64,000 nucleotides of DNA from Rhytidiadelphus loreus (GCA_947034895.1 OX344763.1:71009093-71073092), one strand, 5' to 3'; positions 48,302 to 60,872 are shown, counted from the first letter of the stretch. Notes: generated by a model not told the origin, from the sequence alone. A program made the numbers and translations.

Positions 48302-49778
48302 ACGAGCGGCACAAACGGCTGCTCTGGTTCATCTTCCCGATTCTATACTTGGACAAGAGTTCTCGGGTCACGATGGCCAACACCATATTCGGATCGTACA
48401 CTAGGGACGGGTCATGGCGAGCATGGTAGGGAGGTGTACCGAAAACCTGACAAAGAGTAAGTCGAATCCGCTCAGCAACTACTTGCTCCACATGTACCAG
48501 CACCAGGAGCTACTAATGGAAGATGAGGCGACGGATTACGAAACTGGGCTAGTCATGTTGGAGTGCAACTTCTCGGATGACAAGGATCTGGAGACGCAGG
48601 AGTCAGAGAACGAGGAAGAAGACGTCAAATCGGAAGGGAAGGAAGAAAAGGTGGAGCCGGAAGAGAAGGTGCCATAGAAGGAGAAGGAAGACCGAGAGGA
48701 GGCATCTACAAGCCGGAGACCGAAGTCTATGGATCCGGCAGAAAGAGGTAAATTTCCGGATCCCTCCCTCACGCAGGATGTGAAGACCTGGGAAGGACCG
48801 CGATTCTTCGATGCCGGAGAAGAGTGGATCCGGACCGCCAAGCTATACCACAACCGACTCGCAGACATCGTGTTGCGGTCGACAGATGTGATGCAGTGCA
48901 ATCCGGAAAAACTCGTGGACGTGCTGAAGATGCTGGCCCCGGAGAAAGAGTGGGACGAGATGAGGACGGAAATCCGGAAACTCAAGACAGAACGGGAGGA
49001 GTTGATGGCCAAACTCAACTAGATGGAGGGGGAGCTGCACCAATCCCAGCAGGCAACACAGAAGGCCCACCAGGCATTCCAGACGTTCTAGAAGTGGATG
49101 GTGAGCCCGGCCGACCTATATTCCAAGGCAGCACTCTATGATGAGATGTAGAAGACATCCGCAGCCCTCACCAACACCAAGATAGTCCGGGTTATGGTGG
49201 AGATGGTTGGCAGAATGGAGGCGTCGTTGAAGGAGTTCTGGTCCATGATGGCGAACATGGATCCGAATAAGCTCCTTGACTTTGGTGGTTTTCCGGAAGT
49301 CTCGGATGTCATTGGAACTCCATCAACGCAACCACCAATCTCACCAGCAAAACGGACAAGTCAGTTTGGGTCACTAATCAATATCGTGACCGGAGGAGGA
49401 CAGAGTCCCACATTTCCGGATATGGGGATTCCGGTCCGGAGTAGCCTGGATGCCCGGATCAAACTCGTGCAGAATCCGGCACGCACGCATCCGGAGCAGT
49501 TTGCGGACATCGAGCCTCCTCCAACCGAGCCAATGCCTACATCGGATCCTATTCACATAGAGATCTCGGAGGAGGTGGAGGTAGACGAGGATCCGCAGTC
49601 CTTGGAGAAAGCAGATCGATCGCTAGTCCATACGGACGATATGGAGTCGGACAGTCCCTTTGTCCAGAAGACCTCGATCATTACCTGGGTGTCTCTTCGA
49701 ACACCACAAGGAAAAGCCAACACCCGAGGACAGTTAGGATTCAACAACAGCTCGAAGAAACAACGGAAGGGAAAATAG
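48302..49778 (+). pseudogene. Gag-like protein of copy 3, C-terminal part
   Basis: Collinear with copies 1 and 2 from DERHKRLLW through the acidic linker, coiled coil and basic KKQRKGK end at 49778. It has small indels near 48390-48420 and TAGs near 48675, 49020, 49090 and 49148. At the last three, the other copies have Trp (TGG), Gln (CAG) and Gln (CAG), so each is one transition away. Confidence 0.65.
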
Positions 49779-50875
49779 GTAGTTAGACTAGTTGTTTAGG
49801 CAGTTGTTCATTTTGTTAGACTGGAGTTCTAGGTCTTCATACAGAATCCGAATCCCGAATTTATAGGCTTTGTATTCAGTTATCTTATCCTCTTGGATTT
49901 TTAGGGTAGTTTAGGATTGGACGGAACGGTGTTTTATGCAAGATTTCCGGCATGTAGTTTTCTTTTAAAAGGGAAGGCCCGCATGTGGTCCCTCATTCCT
50001 TTTCTTGCTATTCCTTGTTTTGAGCAGTAAATATACTTTTGCATTTTCTGTCTTTTTACTCATTGCCTTAGTTTTTCATGTGGATCCTTGCTTTCCTTTT
50101 CCTTGTATGTTTAAGGTTGTTAGGGGCGTGTTTGAAGGTTTTGGCTGAAGGATAGAGAGGTGGTAAGGAGGAATCCGGATTCAGGGCTTTTCCGGGTCTG
50201 TGAACTGTGTGTGTGTCTAGGGAAGGGATTTAGAATTGTGAAGGAGCTGTGCAAAATCTGGAGTTAGTGGTGTGGGTGCGAGTCCGGAAGGCCGGGGAGG
50301 GTTCTGTGCGGAGATAAGCAACCGCCTATGGAAAACCCCCGCTCACTTGGAAGGTCTGCCGCCTTACAAATCAAGTTGAAGTTCTAGTACCAGACCCCGT
50401 CTCAGTTTCCAGGTAGTTTTATATCTGTCGTTGTAGTAAGGAGGGACGGGTTGTATTCTGAGTGACTTGCTTTTGGAGTAATCCGGGAGTTGTGAAGGTG
50501 AACCAGTCCGTACCTTGTTTATGACGAAAAGTATTTTGGGTCCGTGTCATTAGGAAGTTGGAGTTTGAGAGACAACAAGGAGTGGTGATGTCCCTACCCC
50601 TCGTAAAAGAGCAAGTGAAGACACTCTGAGGGTAAAACAGAGGTATAACAAACCGGTTTGAAGTTATGGGTCTAGTGACGGGTGAGATCTGGATCCGGTA
50701 GTGAGTCCGGAAAGTAGTGGAATCCGAGTGAAGAGTGAGATTTGGAGTGATTTATGTTAAAACCGGATTAGAAGGAGTTTAGAACACCCTCTAGGGTTCC
50801 CTGGGACGATATTCCGTGTCATCTTACCACGTAGTTGTGGCTAAGAGCGCTTACTACCGTACTGCGCATACGACA
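48302..50875 (+). mobile_element. LTR-like element copy 3, right part
   Basis: Resumes at 48302 exactly where 29181 left off and ends CATACGACA at 50875, followed by ACATG (50876-50880), which pairs with ACAAG at 28386-28390. TTTTAAAAGGG near 49955, a hairpin-like AAGGCCCGCATGTGGTCCC and AGTAAATAT mark the 3' TATA/poly(A) region. About 830 bp follow before the terminus. Confidence 0.85.
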
Positions 50876-50880
50876 ACATG

Positions 50881-52164
50881 TGGCAACTGATGATGAATGC
50901 CCTTAGCGTTTCGGAATGGCACCACGAGACGGTGAAGAAAGGCTTTCCAAAATTCTTGGAGAATAGGGTCCACAATGCATTGTGGAATGTATCAATGGTG
51001 CTCAGAAAGTATGGCTCTCAATATCGAGAAAATGATGAAGCTTTTCGTGAAGTCATTCTGAAAGCTAACTTGTTTGTTGCACGATGCAAGCCCTTTGCAA
51101 AGAGCCGTAATAGATGAGGATCTTTGGGTTGGTGGAATAGTACTAATAGAGTGGCTGAACTGAATCGTTGCAGACAACACCTCATAGCGCTTCCAGACAT
51201 GGCACGAGTGATTGCTCAAGACCAAAAAATCATGAAGGGTGGATATGCAACAATTTGTAGTGTTCGAATTGAAGGGTGTCTAGGGATAGCTGCATTTTGG
51301 GTGTTCACAGCAAAGCTATCCAATCAACATCGCACAAAGCCTCATCTTGCGAGATTGGAACACCAGAACGAGTCAATGGCAGTGCGGATTCCACACCCTG
51401 GAGTTATACGGTTTGCTGCAGTTCATGGAACAACAAATGAAGGGTATTCGTATTGGTGGAATGGCGGAATACTACATCACATGATGAACTTAGATAATGA
51501 TTATTCAGACAACATTGCCATTCGGTTGCAATATTCAAGGCCAACAAAGATAGAGTTGATTGAAGCTTATCGTTTCGGACGATTTAGGAAGAAGCACACG
51601 CAGCTCGCATGGGCATTGTTGCACATCATGAATGCGGTACACGTTTGTGGACATCTTCACAATGACATCTCTCCAAACAACGTAATGTTTCACTTTCCCG
51701 AAGACGAGTCACATGTGTACATTGGAGTCTACGATTGGGGCATGACTACCGTAGCTTCTGAACCAATGAAGTCTTTATACACGTTCACATGTGCAAGTAA
51801 TATGGAGGAGACTTTGAAAAAGAGGTGGTGGGTGGACCCGAAGATCGCGTATGTGCACAAAAGAGATGCAGACGTGTCAATCATTCCAAATCTATCACGT
51901 GCATCGGAAGAATATGCGGTTTGTAAACTCGCTCAACGCATCAACAAGGATTGTTTGTCCGAAGAATACTACAAGTTGCATCGGGAATCAGCTAATATGA
52001 TGAAGTTGAGCCACCACGTTTTGGCCCTTATGTTTTATTCGTACATGGAGCGGCCTTGTGGTGAAGGTTTGAATTACCGTGGTGGTTTGTTCCACATCAT
52101 CAATTTCTTTTCTGGTAGGTGCAATTGGCCTGTGCCGGATGAGCACTTCCACCATTTATATTAG
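50881..52164 (+). pseudogene. Kinase-like gene, 3' part with kinase-fold motifs
   Basis: Continues the frame of 28150-28390. After one TGA at 51115 (CGA to TGA would explain it), a domain follows with kinase landmarks in order: glycine-loop-like KGGYATICSV, FTAKLS at the Lys strand, HLHNDISPNNVM (HxDxxxxN catalytic loop) and IGVYDWGM (DFG equivalent DWG). The K, D, N and D positions are kept. The C-lobe is atypical: after DWG comes EETLKKRWWVDP and RASEEYAVCKLAQRI, with no clear APE motif. It is probably a transposon-borne or otherwise dispersed kinase-like family rather than a known receptor or MAP-kinase type. The stop is at 52162-52164. Confidence 0.65.
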
Positions 52165-52775
52165 TAGTTCAACGTACTTTATAGTAGCATAGAACTATAG
52201 AGAAAGCCTTATTCATTAAAATGAGACGATATGGTCATTTTGAGACTTTGAAAACAAGAAGCGATGTTGTAGAGAGCGTAGAGTTGTTGAACCCCATGAT
52301 AAATTGAGCCGATCTTCGAGAAGAATTATAAATTTTGACTTGTATCCCAAAATGCCTTAAACCAAAGGAGCAGATTTACATGATCACACGAGAAGATGTT
52401 CATTCAAATGATATGCTTGAGTAAAAGAGAAGTAACCTTTAGTGGCAAGTTGAATATATTCAATTCACTAAGGCCTTAGAAAATTCATAGAGTAAGTGAC
52501 TTTTGCTCACAAAATGCATTGAAGTCTACAATACCAATGAATAAGATATACAATTTTGTAGAATCTAAGTACAATTGAAGAAGCATATAATTTGTTTTCT
52601 AAAATTTTTGTATGTCCAAAGTTTACATTCTTTTTATAGTAAAAAAGACTTAGAATTGGATGGTTGTATTACATGAAGCCTTGCACTTCTCTAAGCACTT
52701 TCAATGTGTATTTACCATGGTATTTATAGGAAAAAATCATAGAAGCAAATGGCTTCAAAAATTTGACACACTATC
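52165..52775. other. Non-coding DNA
   Basis: No gene supported. It separates the kinase-like gene from a convergent minus-strand remnant. Confidence 0.5.
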
Positions 52776-53288
52776 CTAAGCATTGCTCTTGGATGTACAA
52801 TTGTTCTCTTCAATCTCTTTTGCCTTCAGCTTTGCACGGTCTCTCAAGATATCCTCGAGTCGAGAATGATACTGTGGCATGCTTCTACTATCCAGAGCAT
52901 CACATAGCCCTAGACTATGAGATCCACTGGCTTTCCTTTTCGACTTGTATGTGGCATGAGGAACCTCCGAAGCAGAATGAGACATTGATCTTCGCAGAGG
53001 CACGGTTGGCAGAGACACTTTTGCATTGTTTGCGTACAGAAATCCAGTACTAGTTGATTTAGTGCCCAGAGACCGTCGAAGTTCTCTAAGATTTCGATGA
53101 CGGAAAAGACTGTCCGCAGACGGTAACCATCTGGGGATCGTCAACTTGGAGGGGGAAGTCCAATTATCGTCAAGTCAAGGTAAGTGTCTCGCAACACACG
53201 GCCCGAGACTTGGAATCATTGTCCCGTCCTCAACCACATCCGTTGACATCACTCCAACCTTGAGGACAACAAGCATCGCCAACGGATT
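52776..53288 (-). pseudogene. Unassigned minus-strand ORF remnant, 3' part
   Basis: From the insertion point at 53288 the frame reads NPLAMLVVLKVGVMS, a TGA near 53179, then SKLTIPRWLPSADSLF and a Ser/Lys-rich end (DILRDRAKLKAKEIEE) to 52776. It joins in frame to 57045-57217 when the LTR-like element 53289-57044 is removed. No domain recognised. Confidence 0.4.
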
Positions 53289-53778
53289 TGTGGAAGTACG
53301 CAACATCTAGAAAAATAAAAATAATAGATAATAGTAATTATTTAGAGTAGAAATTTTCAAATTTTATGTAATAGGTAGGAAATAGAAAGCCCAAAACTAG
53401 AAATAGGAAATAGAGCCTTTAAGAAGATCCTTAAACTGTAACTAGGGTTACAGTCGGATCTGGAAACCCTAACAGGAACCCTAACCCTAATCCGGAAACT
53501 GGAAAGTTCCGGCCGAGTAGGCCCTAGAGCCTAGTCTGGCTAGGGAACTTACGAGAACGCCGACCCCGAAAACTACTTAACCCCCGCTACCTTCATCATT
53601 CTTCCTCTTTCTCCCGCGGGATTATCGTATGGCACTTAGTGAGTGAAAGTGTGGTGAGATAGGGACGCGTTAGGGAGAGAAAGGGAGGCCGGTGCCGATT
53701 GCACCGGAAAGTAAGACGGAAGATTAGGGGAAGTTAGCAGATGTAAGTTGGAAGTGGGGATGGAATATGTCAGTAATT

Positions 53779-55682
53779 ATGGCAGGGCCTAGTGTGCAGC
53801 GGAAGTTAGGGATTATCGCCCGGATGATCAGCTCGGAAATCCCTGAGAATTCGGAACACCACTGGCAACTGGAGGACGACCTGACGGATATGGGGTGCCT
53901 CGGTCTCCTATAGAGACCTTGGAACATCCGGAGCGAGGATATGATAGATGAAATAGTATACGGCGCTCCCAACTAGTACCATCTCACCGTTAGGGGTCGT
54001 CCAAAGTCCTGGACTGTAGAAATGTGGGCGGGAGTTTACTTTGCGTCCTCTAGGGGATCCGGATGGTCCGGACGAACAGATAAGTTCACGGCGGATAGAT
54101 TCCGGAACCCGGCCGACCCAAAGGAGGGTTATACCGCATCTGACTGTCGGAACCCTAGGGATCAGAGACTGCTAGAGTTTCTGAGCCCCATTTTGTATCC
54201 GAAAAAGCCTAGCCGGATTACAGTAACTCTGGCAAACACAATTTTCGGAGCCTTAGGGGAGAGAGGAAAACCGGCCCCTCAACCAGTTAGCTGGGGGCTC
54301 ATTATCCACTCCATTGTGGAGAAACTTTCCGGAAACCTGGTGGGGAAGAAGTCAAGCCCCATCAACCCATACCTCCTCCACTTGTACCACAAGCAGGAGG
54401 TACTTAGTGATCCGGAAGACATCATCTACCGGCAAGGGGATAGCCTACTGAGGTACGGTCTTCCCGCGGATCCGGATCCAGCAGAAGATGAACCAGAAGA
54501 GGAAGAAAAGCTGGAATTGGAGCACGACTCCCGCCGGAAGAGTACGAATCCGGATGCACGGGGGAAGAGCCACCTTCCGAATCCTGTTCCATTCCGGAAC
54601 CCTGAGCCGGACCAAGACGTATTCGAGGCCACGATCGCTTGGTTACAGAATAAGAAGGCAACAAACGAACGGATGGCAACACTGATCTGGAGCGTCTGCG
54701 CGACATTGAGGGTAGCGGATGAGATAGAGATTGTCGAAGCAATCAACAGCAGACCGGATCAAGAGATGATCCGTTTATTGGAGGGCAGGATTCGGAGTTT
54801 GGAGGCCGAGCAGGATCATCTCCAAAATCGCGCGACTTGGGCGAAAGGGGAGATGAACACTGCCAACAAACGGGCGACGGATGCAATGGAGCTTGTCCGG
54901 AAACTGAGGGACCTCATCGACCCGCCGGCGGATGTCATCACCAAATCAGCACTCTAGAACAACTAGATGAGCCAAGAAGGTCACATCACCGGAACCAAGG
55001 TTGTCAAAATCTTAGTAGACTTCAAGGCACGGATCGAGATCGCGCTGAAAGAGATGCGCTAGTTGGTGGGCCACTTCGATCCGCTCATGGAATTAGACGC
55101 CTCCATATTTCCGAAAATTCCTGGAGGCGAGTTCACGAAGGCGACTCAGCTCAACCTTGGAACGCGAATGTCGACCTAGCCAGTACTCGCACCCGGAAGG
55201 ACCTCAGTGCAGAGGGAGATCACGGATGGGAGGAAGATTCCGGATCCGGTCCTGACGCCTGGACCACTTCGGTAAATCTCTTCCCACCTCTTCCGGTTTC
55301 TTCTGCAGAAGTTACGGCTGCAATGGAGATTTCGGGTGGGATTCAGAATCCGGCTAAGACCCACTCGGAGGAGTTCACACACATGCAACAGCGTACACCT
55401 CCCTGACCTCCTCCTTCGACCCCTACTGAGTTCATGGACCTGGCAAAGAAGAAGGCCTCCAGGCAGAAGGTTCCCAGCGATCCGGAAGAGGTCCTGGAAT
55501 CAGAAGAGGAGGAAGCGGAAATCAACTCCACTTTCGGATCGGAGTATGCGGAGACGGATCCGAGTCCGCTAAGGACACGATCCGCGACAAAGACCACCCC
55601 GACAAAGCAGATCCGTCAAAAATCGACAACTCAGATTTCAAAGGGTGGAACATCCTCCAAGAAGGCCCGGAAGGGCAGGTGA
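53779..55682 (+). pseudogene. Gag-like coiled-coil protein of LTR-like copy 4
   Basis: Starts MAGPSVQRKLG at 53779. Conserved with copies 1-3 are HHWQLEDDL, TVRGRPKSWTVEMWAGVY, ILYPKKPSRITVTLANTIFGA and PYLLHLYHKQEVL. An acidic linker, a coiled coil (LLEGRIRSLEAEQDHL), IQNPAKTHSEEF and a basic KKARKGR end follow. Stops lie near 53911, 53974, 54955, 54964 and 55060, and a frameshift near 55200 separates the last third. No pol domains. Confidence 0.6.
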
Positions 55683-56093
55683 CTTATTAGTGCAGTTGGT
55701 TTGTTAGTTTTGGTGTTTTGTTTTCAACGCGGGTTTTCCGGATGTGGGATCCACTGATTCGGAATTTTAGGAAGTTCCGGAATTCTAGGAGTTAACAGCT
55801 TTCCGTTTTTCCCAGAACGGTCACTTGGCCGTTATCCGGATTTTCAACTGGCCGTTGGCCGCTTTTTCTTTGGACCGTTTTGGTCGTGTTGTTTTGGTTT
55901 TTAAAGGTAAGCCGGCTTGTGGCCTATCATTCCATTTTGTGTCATTCAATCTGAGCACCCAAGAACAAACACCTTGGGAATCATTATCTTGCGTATCGCG
56001 TCTTGATTACTTGTGTGTGGGTGTGTCCGGGAAAGTGTGCAAGGTAGGAATCCGGATTGGTTGGTATCCGGATCTAAGCTAAAGGTGTCTTGT

Positions 56094-56540
56094 AGATGAG
56101 TTTTGAATGCAAGAGAGGAGCTGTGCGCGGTGCCTTTAAATTGTTGGAACGGTAATCCGGTGGGATCCGGTAGTGGTCAAGGAGCTAGTCCGGAACTCAA
56201 GAGTAATTCTGTGCGGAAGTGAGCAGCCGCCAAGAGGAATATTCCCAAACCATCGGAAGGTCTGCCAACCTCAGGAGCAGTCGACAGCTAGAAAACAAGT
56301 CCCTTAGTTCCGGAATCCACCTATCTGCAGTTGTTTTGTGGTTGAGTCTAGTTTGTAACTGAGGAGTTGTGCGCGGTGCCTTTAAATTGCTGAAACGGTG
56401 ATCCGGTGGGATCCGATGGTGATCAGCTAGCTAGTCCAGAACTCGAGAGTAGTTCCGTGCGGAAGTCGCCAACCGCCAAGAGGAATATTTCCAAACCACC
56501 GGAAGGTCTACCAACCTCAGGAGTAGGCGAAAGTTTAATC
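56094..56540 (+). repeat. Tandem duplication in the 3' tail of copy 4
   Basis: Two ~245-bp copies share GAGGAGCTGTGCGCGGTGCC, ATCCGGTGGGATCCG, CCGCCAAGAGGAATATT and TCTGCCAACCTCAGGAG. The shorter tails of copies 1-3 carry one equivalent segment each, for example GTGCGGAGATAAGCAACCGCC near 50309-50329. Confidence 0.75.
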
Positions 56541-57044
56541 CGGAAAATAGCTAAGTGTCGTTGTAGTAAGGGCGAGTGAGGGTGTATCTCTGCGTGACCT
56601 ACCTTCCGGGTGGCCACCCGGAAAGTTGTGAGAGTGATCATCTTTCCTCCTTACCGGACTGAGGACTTTGAGGACGGATGTATGTTTGTTGTTTAGGGGT
56701 TGATACGTGTGGTACTTGAGTGGTGATGTTCCCTACCCCTCGGAAAGAGCAAGTGAGGACCCTCTGAGGGTAAAATAGAGGTACCAAAAACCGGTGTGAC
56801 GGATAGTGAAGAGTAGAAATCCGGATCAGGGCGGATCCGGATTTGATTCCAGAAGATAGTATCTCCGGAACTTGGTGTTTGTGTTGTGCCAGATCATACA
56901 GCGGATTGTCATTTCCGAGTAGATCCGTAGTTCCGGAAACATATCTATTGTGATAACATTTGGGATTCCTTGGGACGATAACTCGTGTCATCTTAACGCT
57001 TTTGTGGTGTTAAAGATACCTACGCCTAGACTGTGCGTGTGACA

Positions 57045-57217
57045 GGATTGAAGACGATATCCTCGTCCCGAGGATGACCGAGTGCATCCTCGAGAGGAAG
57101 TTGTAGTTTGCAGCTCGTCCCTCCGTCCGTCCGCGGCAGGGTTGTTTGCTGCGACAGCCCGACACCGCGACAGACAGATGTCGCGTGACGTTTAGTAGAG
57201 CCCGCGCGACATCTCAA
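57045..57217 (-). pseudogene. Unassigned minus-strand ORF remnant, 5' part
   Basis: Reads LQLPLEDALGHPRDEDIVFN up to the insertion point and continues as NPLAMLVVL at 53288. The preserved register supports a once-continuous ORF, but the family is unknown. Confidence 0.35.
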
Positions 57218-57299
57218 AAAGTCAAATTTACCTTTGACTTTACAGGAAATTACCCCCCTCTAGGTGCATGCCACATAGCATCCACTTGGCAAACTCGAG

Positions 57300-57850
57300 G
57301 GCGCTTACGGGTAGGAGACTACGGGTAGGGGCGACTGCGGGTGGAGGAGGGCGACTGAGTATAGGCAACTGCGGGTGGAAAAGGGTGACAACCGATGGGC
57401 GACTGCGGGTTGAGGAGGGAGACCGCGGGTGAGCGACTGCGAGTGGAGGAGGGAGACCACGGGTGAGCAACTGCAAGTAGAGGAGGGAGACCGCGGGTTC
57501 AAGAAGTGGTCTCGAGTGGGCGACCGCGGGTGAGCGACTGCGAGTGGAGGAGGGAGACCACGGGTGAGCGACTGCAAGTAGAGGAGGGAGACCGCGGGTT
57601 CAAGAAGTGGTCTCGAGTGGACGACCGCGGGTGCGCAAAAGGTACCCAGACCCGGTGGTGGACCCGAAGTCGCCCCATTTGGACTCGCTGTCGCCTACTC
57701 GAGACCCACTGTCGCCTGACCTGTACCCGAAGTCGCCCACCCGAGACCCGCTGTCGCCCGACCTATACCCGAAGTCGCTCACGTAGGACCCACAGTCGCC
57801 TTACCAGGACGCGAGGTCGCCCCTCTAGACCCGCAGTCGTCCCATAGGCA
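57300..57850. repeat. GC-rich inverted minisatellite
   Basis: The left half (57300-57630) repeats GGCGACTGCGGGTGGAGGAG and GGGAGACCGCGGGTGAGCG, including a ~120-bp direct duplication. The right half (57650-57850) repeats the opposite strand words ACCCGAAGTCGCCC and GACCCGCTGTCGCC. The block can therefore fold on itself. Open frames on both strands here are repeat artefacts. Confidence 0.8.
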
Positions 57851-57859
57851 TACGCATGC

Positions 57860-60139
57860 GCCATTCCCGACCCACAGTTGTTGTATACGCAATTGCCCTA
57901 TCCGTACTCACCCCCCTAAACCGAAGTCACTCGCCCTATATATCCACTAGCCCATCATCATGCTATCACCTTCATTTTCCATTGAGGCTTTCTGTCTTGC
58001 AACCTTTGTTGGCTGCATGCGTGACCCTTTTGGATAATATATATAATATTTTTTGCTATCATTTGGTTCTTACAATTTTGCGACGTCCGTGTGAGTGTTT
58101 CTAACTCCACCCTTAAGTCAATAATTTGCACACAGGTTCTAGCAACATATGTTAGTAAATTGTAGGGGTGAAATGTAAACATAGTGTTCTTTGGCCTTCC
58201 AAGCAATGGACACTTTGTTATGTTGATTTTTACCTAATTTAAGTACTTCAAAACACTCTAATAGTTAAGAAATAAAGGTTGTTGAGGGTTAGTTAATTGT
58301 GATTTAAACTTCTAGCTAAACTAAAATTCTACCTAAACTAAATCAAAGAATACAATTTGCCCTTTCCAAAATGGTAAAGCAAGTTGGATTCTGATATTCC
58401 TAATGAAAGTTATGTGTGGATGAAATTCGTACCTAATTCTATCCTAAAAACTTCATCCATCAACTAAAAATAGCAAAAGAATGTAAAATAAATCTAAATT
58501 TCAGGGTTGAAAGGTTAATTAAGTTATCTAATGGAATTTTTAGAGAAAACCTAATTTTGACCTATTTTAGGATTTTTCAACCAAAATTAAGTCAAATCTT
58601 CATCCACACTTTTATCCTTCCAAATTAAAGTAATTTAAAAAGTAAAAGATGGATTTAAAATCTTCAAAAGATTCTCTAAAAGATTATGGTTTCAAAAGAT
58701 TCCCTAGTCGTGCCTTGAGAATATTCCTAATTGTTCTTTATTTAATCCTAATTCTAAATTATTATTCTAATTTTAATGATTCTTTAGGGGTTTTATGGTT
58801 TTTATGGGTAAAGTGATAAATTATCTTCCTATTAAGGTTAAAAGTAAGAATTTAGAATTTTTAGATGAAAACTTTTAAATGGATGAAAATTTCCCTTAAT
58901 TGGATGGAATTCGTTCCTTTAATAATTTTCAAGGGAATAAAGAGATAAATTAGGTTTTTGCCTTTCCCTAATTCTTCTATTATTTCCTAAGTTCCTAAAT
59001 TAAGTTAGATTCCTTTTGAGATTCTTTTGGATGAGATTACTATTTCGTTTTCCAAATTAATTCAAAGTTAATCTAATTATTACTTTCACGATTTTAGTCA
59101 AATTTTCAAAGGTTTTCTAACAATTTAAATTCTACTAGCTATTGGATTCTTAATTGTTAATTTTCTTAGTTTAAGTTTTCTAATCTAATTTTTAAAGAAT
59201 GAAAGCAAAAGAAAAGACAAAAGACAAGTTTTGAAATTCATACCTCAGTATCGAGAATGTCGATCGTCCCATCATCGCAAAACACCATCATAATCATCTC
59301 CTCGAAATTCTCCATTGTCTTTCATGAATTTGGAAGAAATCTTAGTATTATTGTTTCTAAACCTATCTAAAAAGTCCAAGTTTGTTAGTTTTGGCAATTT
59401 AAAACTAATCCTTTGATTTTAGGAAATTAAATTAAATGATAAATTTAATTCTTTTTTTCCAAGTTTTCAATGAATAGTAGTTTTATTCATTTGCCAATTG
59501 TTTAATAGTTTTTAGTTTAATATTCCAAAGATATTAGTTGTCTTTTGTTTTTATCTATTTGGCTTATTAGGCCTAATAAAACAAATTCCCAAACTACAAA
59601 CAAACTACTAATTTGGCTTTGGAATCCTAATTAATAACTAAAACCAAATGAATGAATAGTATTCTAATAAAATAATCAAAAACAATCACAAACAAATCTA
59701 TTGATGAGTAGTAGGAAGAATAACTTGAATAAACAAATCAAAACAATTAGTCAAATGAATAGTTAAATTCTCACCTTAATAGTTTTTTAATGCTTGAATT
59801 TGCTCACGTTTCCTAATTCCTTCTCCTTTTATTCTTCGTTCTTCATCAAATGGTTCATTTGATTGTTGCAATCTTAAGGTTGGCTATGGAGAGTTTGATG
59901 AAAGAGACTAGTGTGAATTTCTTCTCATAGTTTCAATGTTTCAAAAGTTTGGGGTTTGTGTGGCAAGCAACCGCCTTCCCCTTTTTGTTAAGTAGGGACT
60001 TAACTTTTAGATGTAGAATTTTGAAACAACACTTGTACTCACCGTACCGTTTTTAAGTCTGTAATCCAAGTGCCCTTGAACTGGAGGATCCAACAACTAG
60101 CTGTAGACTGTTGGCCAACCCCAACCCAAGCTTGGCGAG
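57860..60139. other. AT-rich non-coding DNA
   Basis: No coding frame or RNA gene recognised. Composition is uniform, with many TTAATT/CCTAA words. Confidence 0.55.
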
Positions 60140-60400
60140 AACTGAGCCCAACCGAACCCCCAGTAACCCTGTGGCAGCCCCAGCGACCTTGCGACAGAAC
60201 CTCACAACCTGGCGTGACTCCAGCGACCCTACGGCAACCCCCAGCAACCTTGCGACAGACTCCAACGACCCGGTGTGACCCCCAGCGACCCCCAGACCCT
60301 GCGGCGAACCCCCAGATGCCCTGTGGCGACTCCCAGATACCCGGCTGAACCCCAGGCAACCGGCTAAACCCCCAGCTACCCGTTGAATACTGGCTCTGGG
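60140..60400. repeat. Degenerate GCGACC-word repeat
   Basis: About 30-bp degenerate units built on CCCCAGCGACC, CTTGCGACAG and CCCAGATACCCGGC. The overlapping open frames on both strands are repeat-driven. Confidence 0.65.
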
Positions 60401-60740
60401 TGGCTAGGCTAATGGTTGGTTATTATACCCTTTCAAACTGAAATTGACAATTGAGATGGGTTAATTCAATCTTTGGGTTGATATTCAAGTCCTCACGAAC
60501 GAAGGGTATTCAACAATTAACAACTTTTAAAAAATCAATCTAACACGTTTTGACAGAATTTTACTAATTCTTTCTTGACAACGTAAATGAATGTTTTCCA
60601 AACTATCGATAACTCTTCCAAAGGTACTTTAATGTTTAACCATTTAAGTTTCTTAGTAAAGAGTCTAATTGGTCTAAAATCTGAGGTTTTAGCCGTAGGG
60701 CTTCCTTAAACCATAGATGGTTAATTTGAACGTACTTAAA

Positions 60741-60872
60741 TTCCAGGTTTTAAAATCAAAGCTCCGCTGTGCGGGAGCAACCCTAGGAATTAATGGACAA
60801 ATCAAAGTTTCAAGTACCCATTTCCAGGTTTCAAAGTCAAAGCTCCGCCGTGCGGGAGCAACCCCAGGAAAT
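60741..60872. repeat. 81-bp tandem duplication with hairpin
   Basis: TTCCAGGTTTTAAAATCAAA and its copy at 60822 each lead into GCTCCGCYGTGCGGGAGC, a self-complementary hairpin, followed by AACCCYAGGAA. Confidence 0.75.

Larger units (their letters stand above)
53289..57044 (+). mobile_element. LTR-like element copy 4, diverged family, 3756 bp
   Basis: Starts TGTGGAAGTACGC (53289) and ends GTGCGTGTGACA (57044), with a perfect GGATT duplication (53284-53288 and 57045-57049). Same plan as copies 1-3: leader, gag-like ORF from 53779 to 55682, TTTTTAAAGG near 55900 and a long 3' tail. Sequence identity to copies 1-3 is low except at protein level. No terminal direct repeats. The host ORF is on the opposite strand. 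Confidence 0.8.

Noticed and set aside
52763..53053. Plus-strand 96-codon open frame
   Set aside because: It is antisense to a longer minus-strand frame whose register is supported across the copy 4 insertion.
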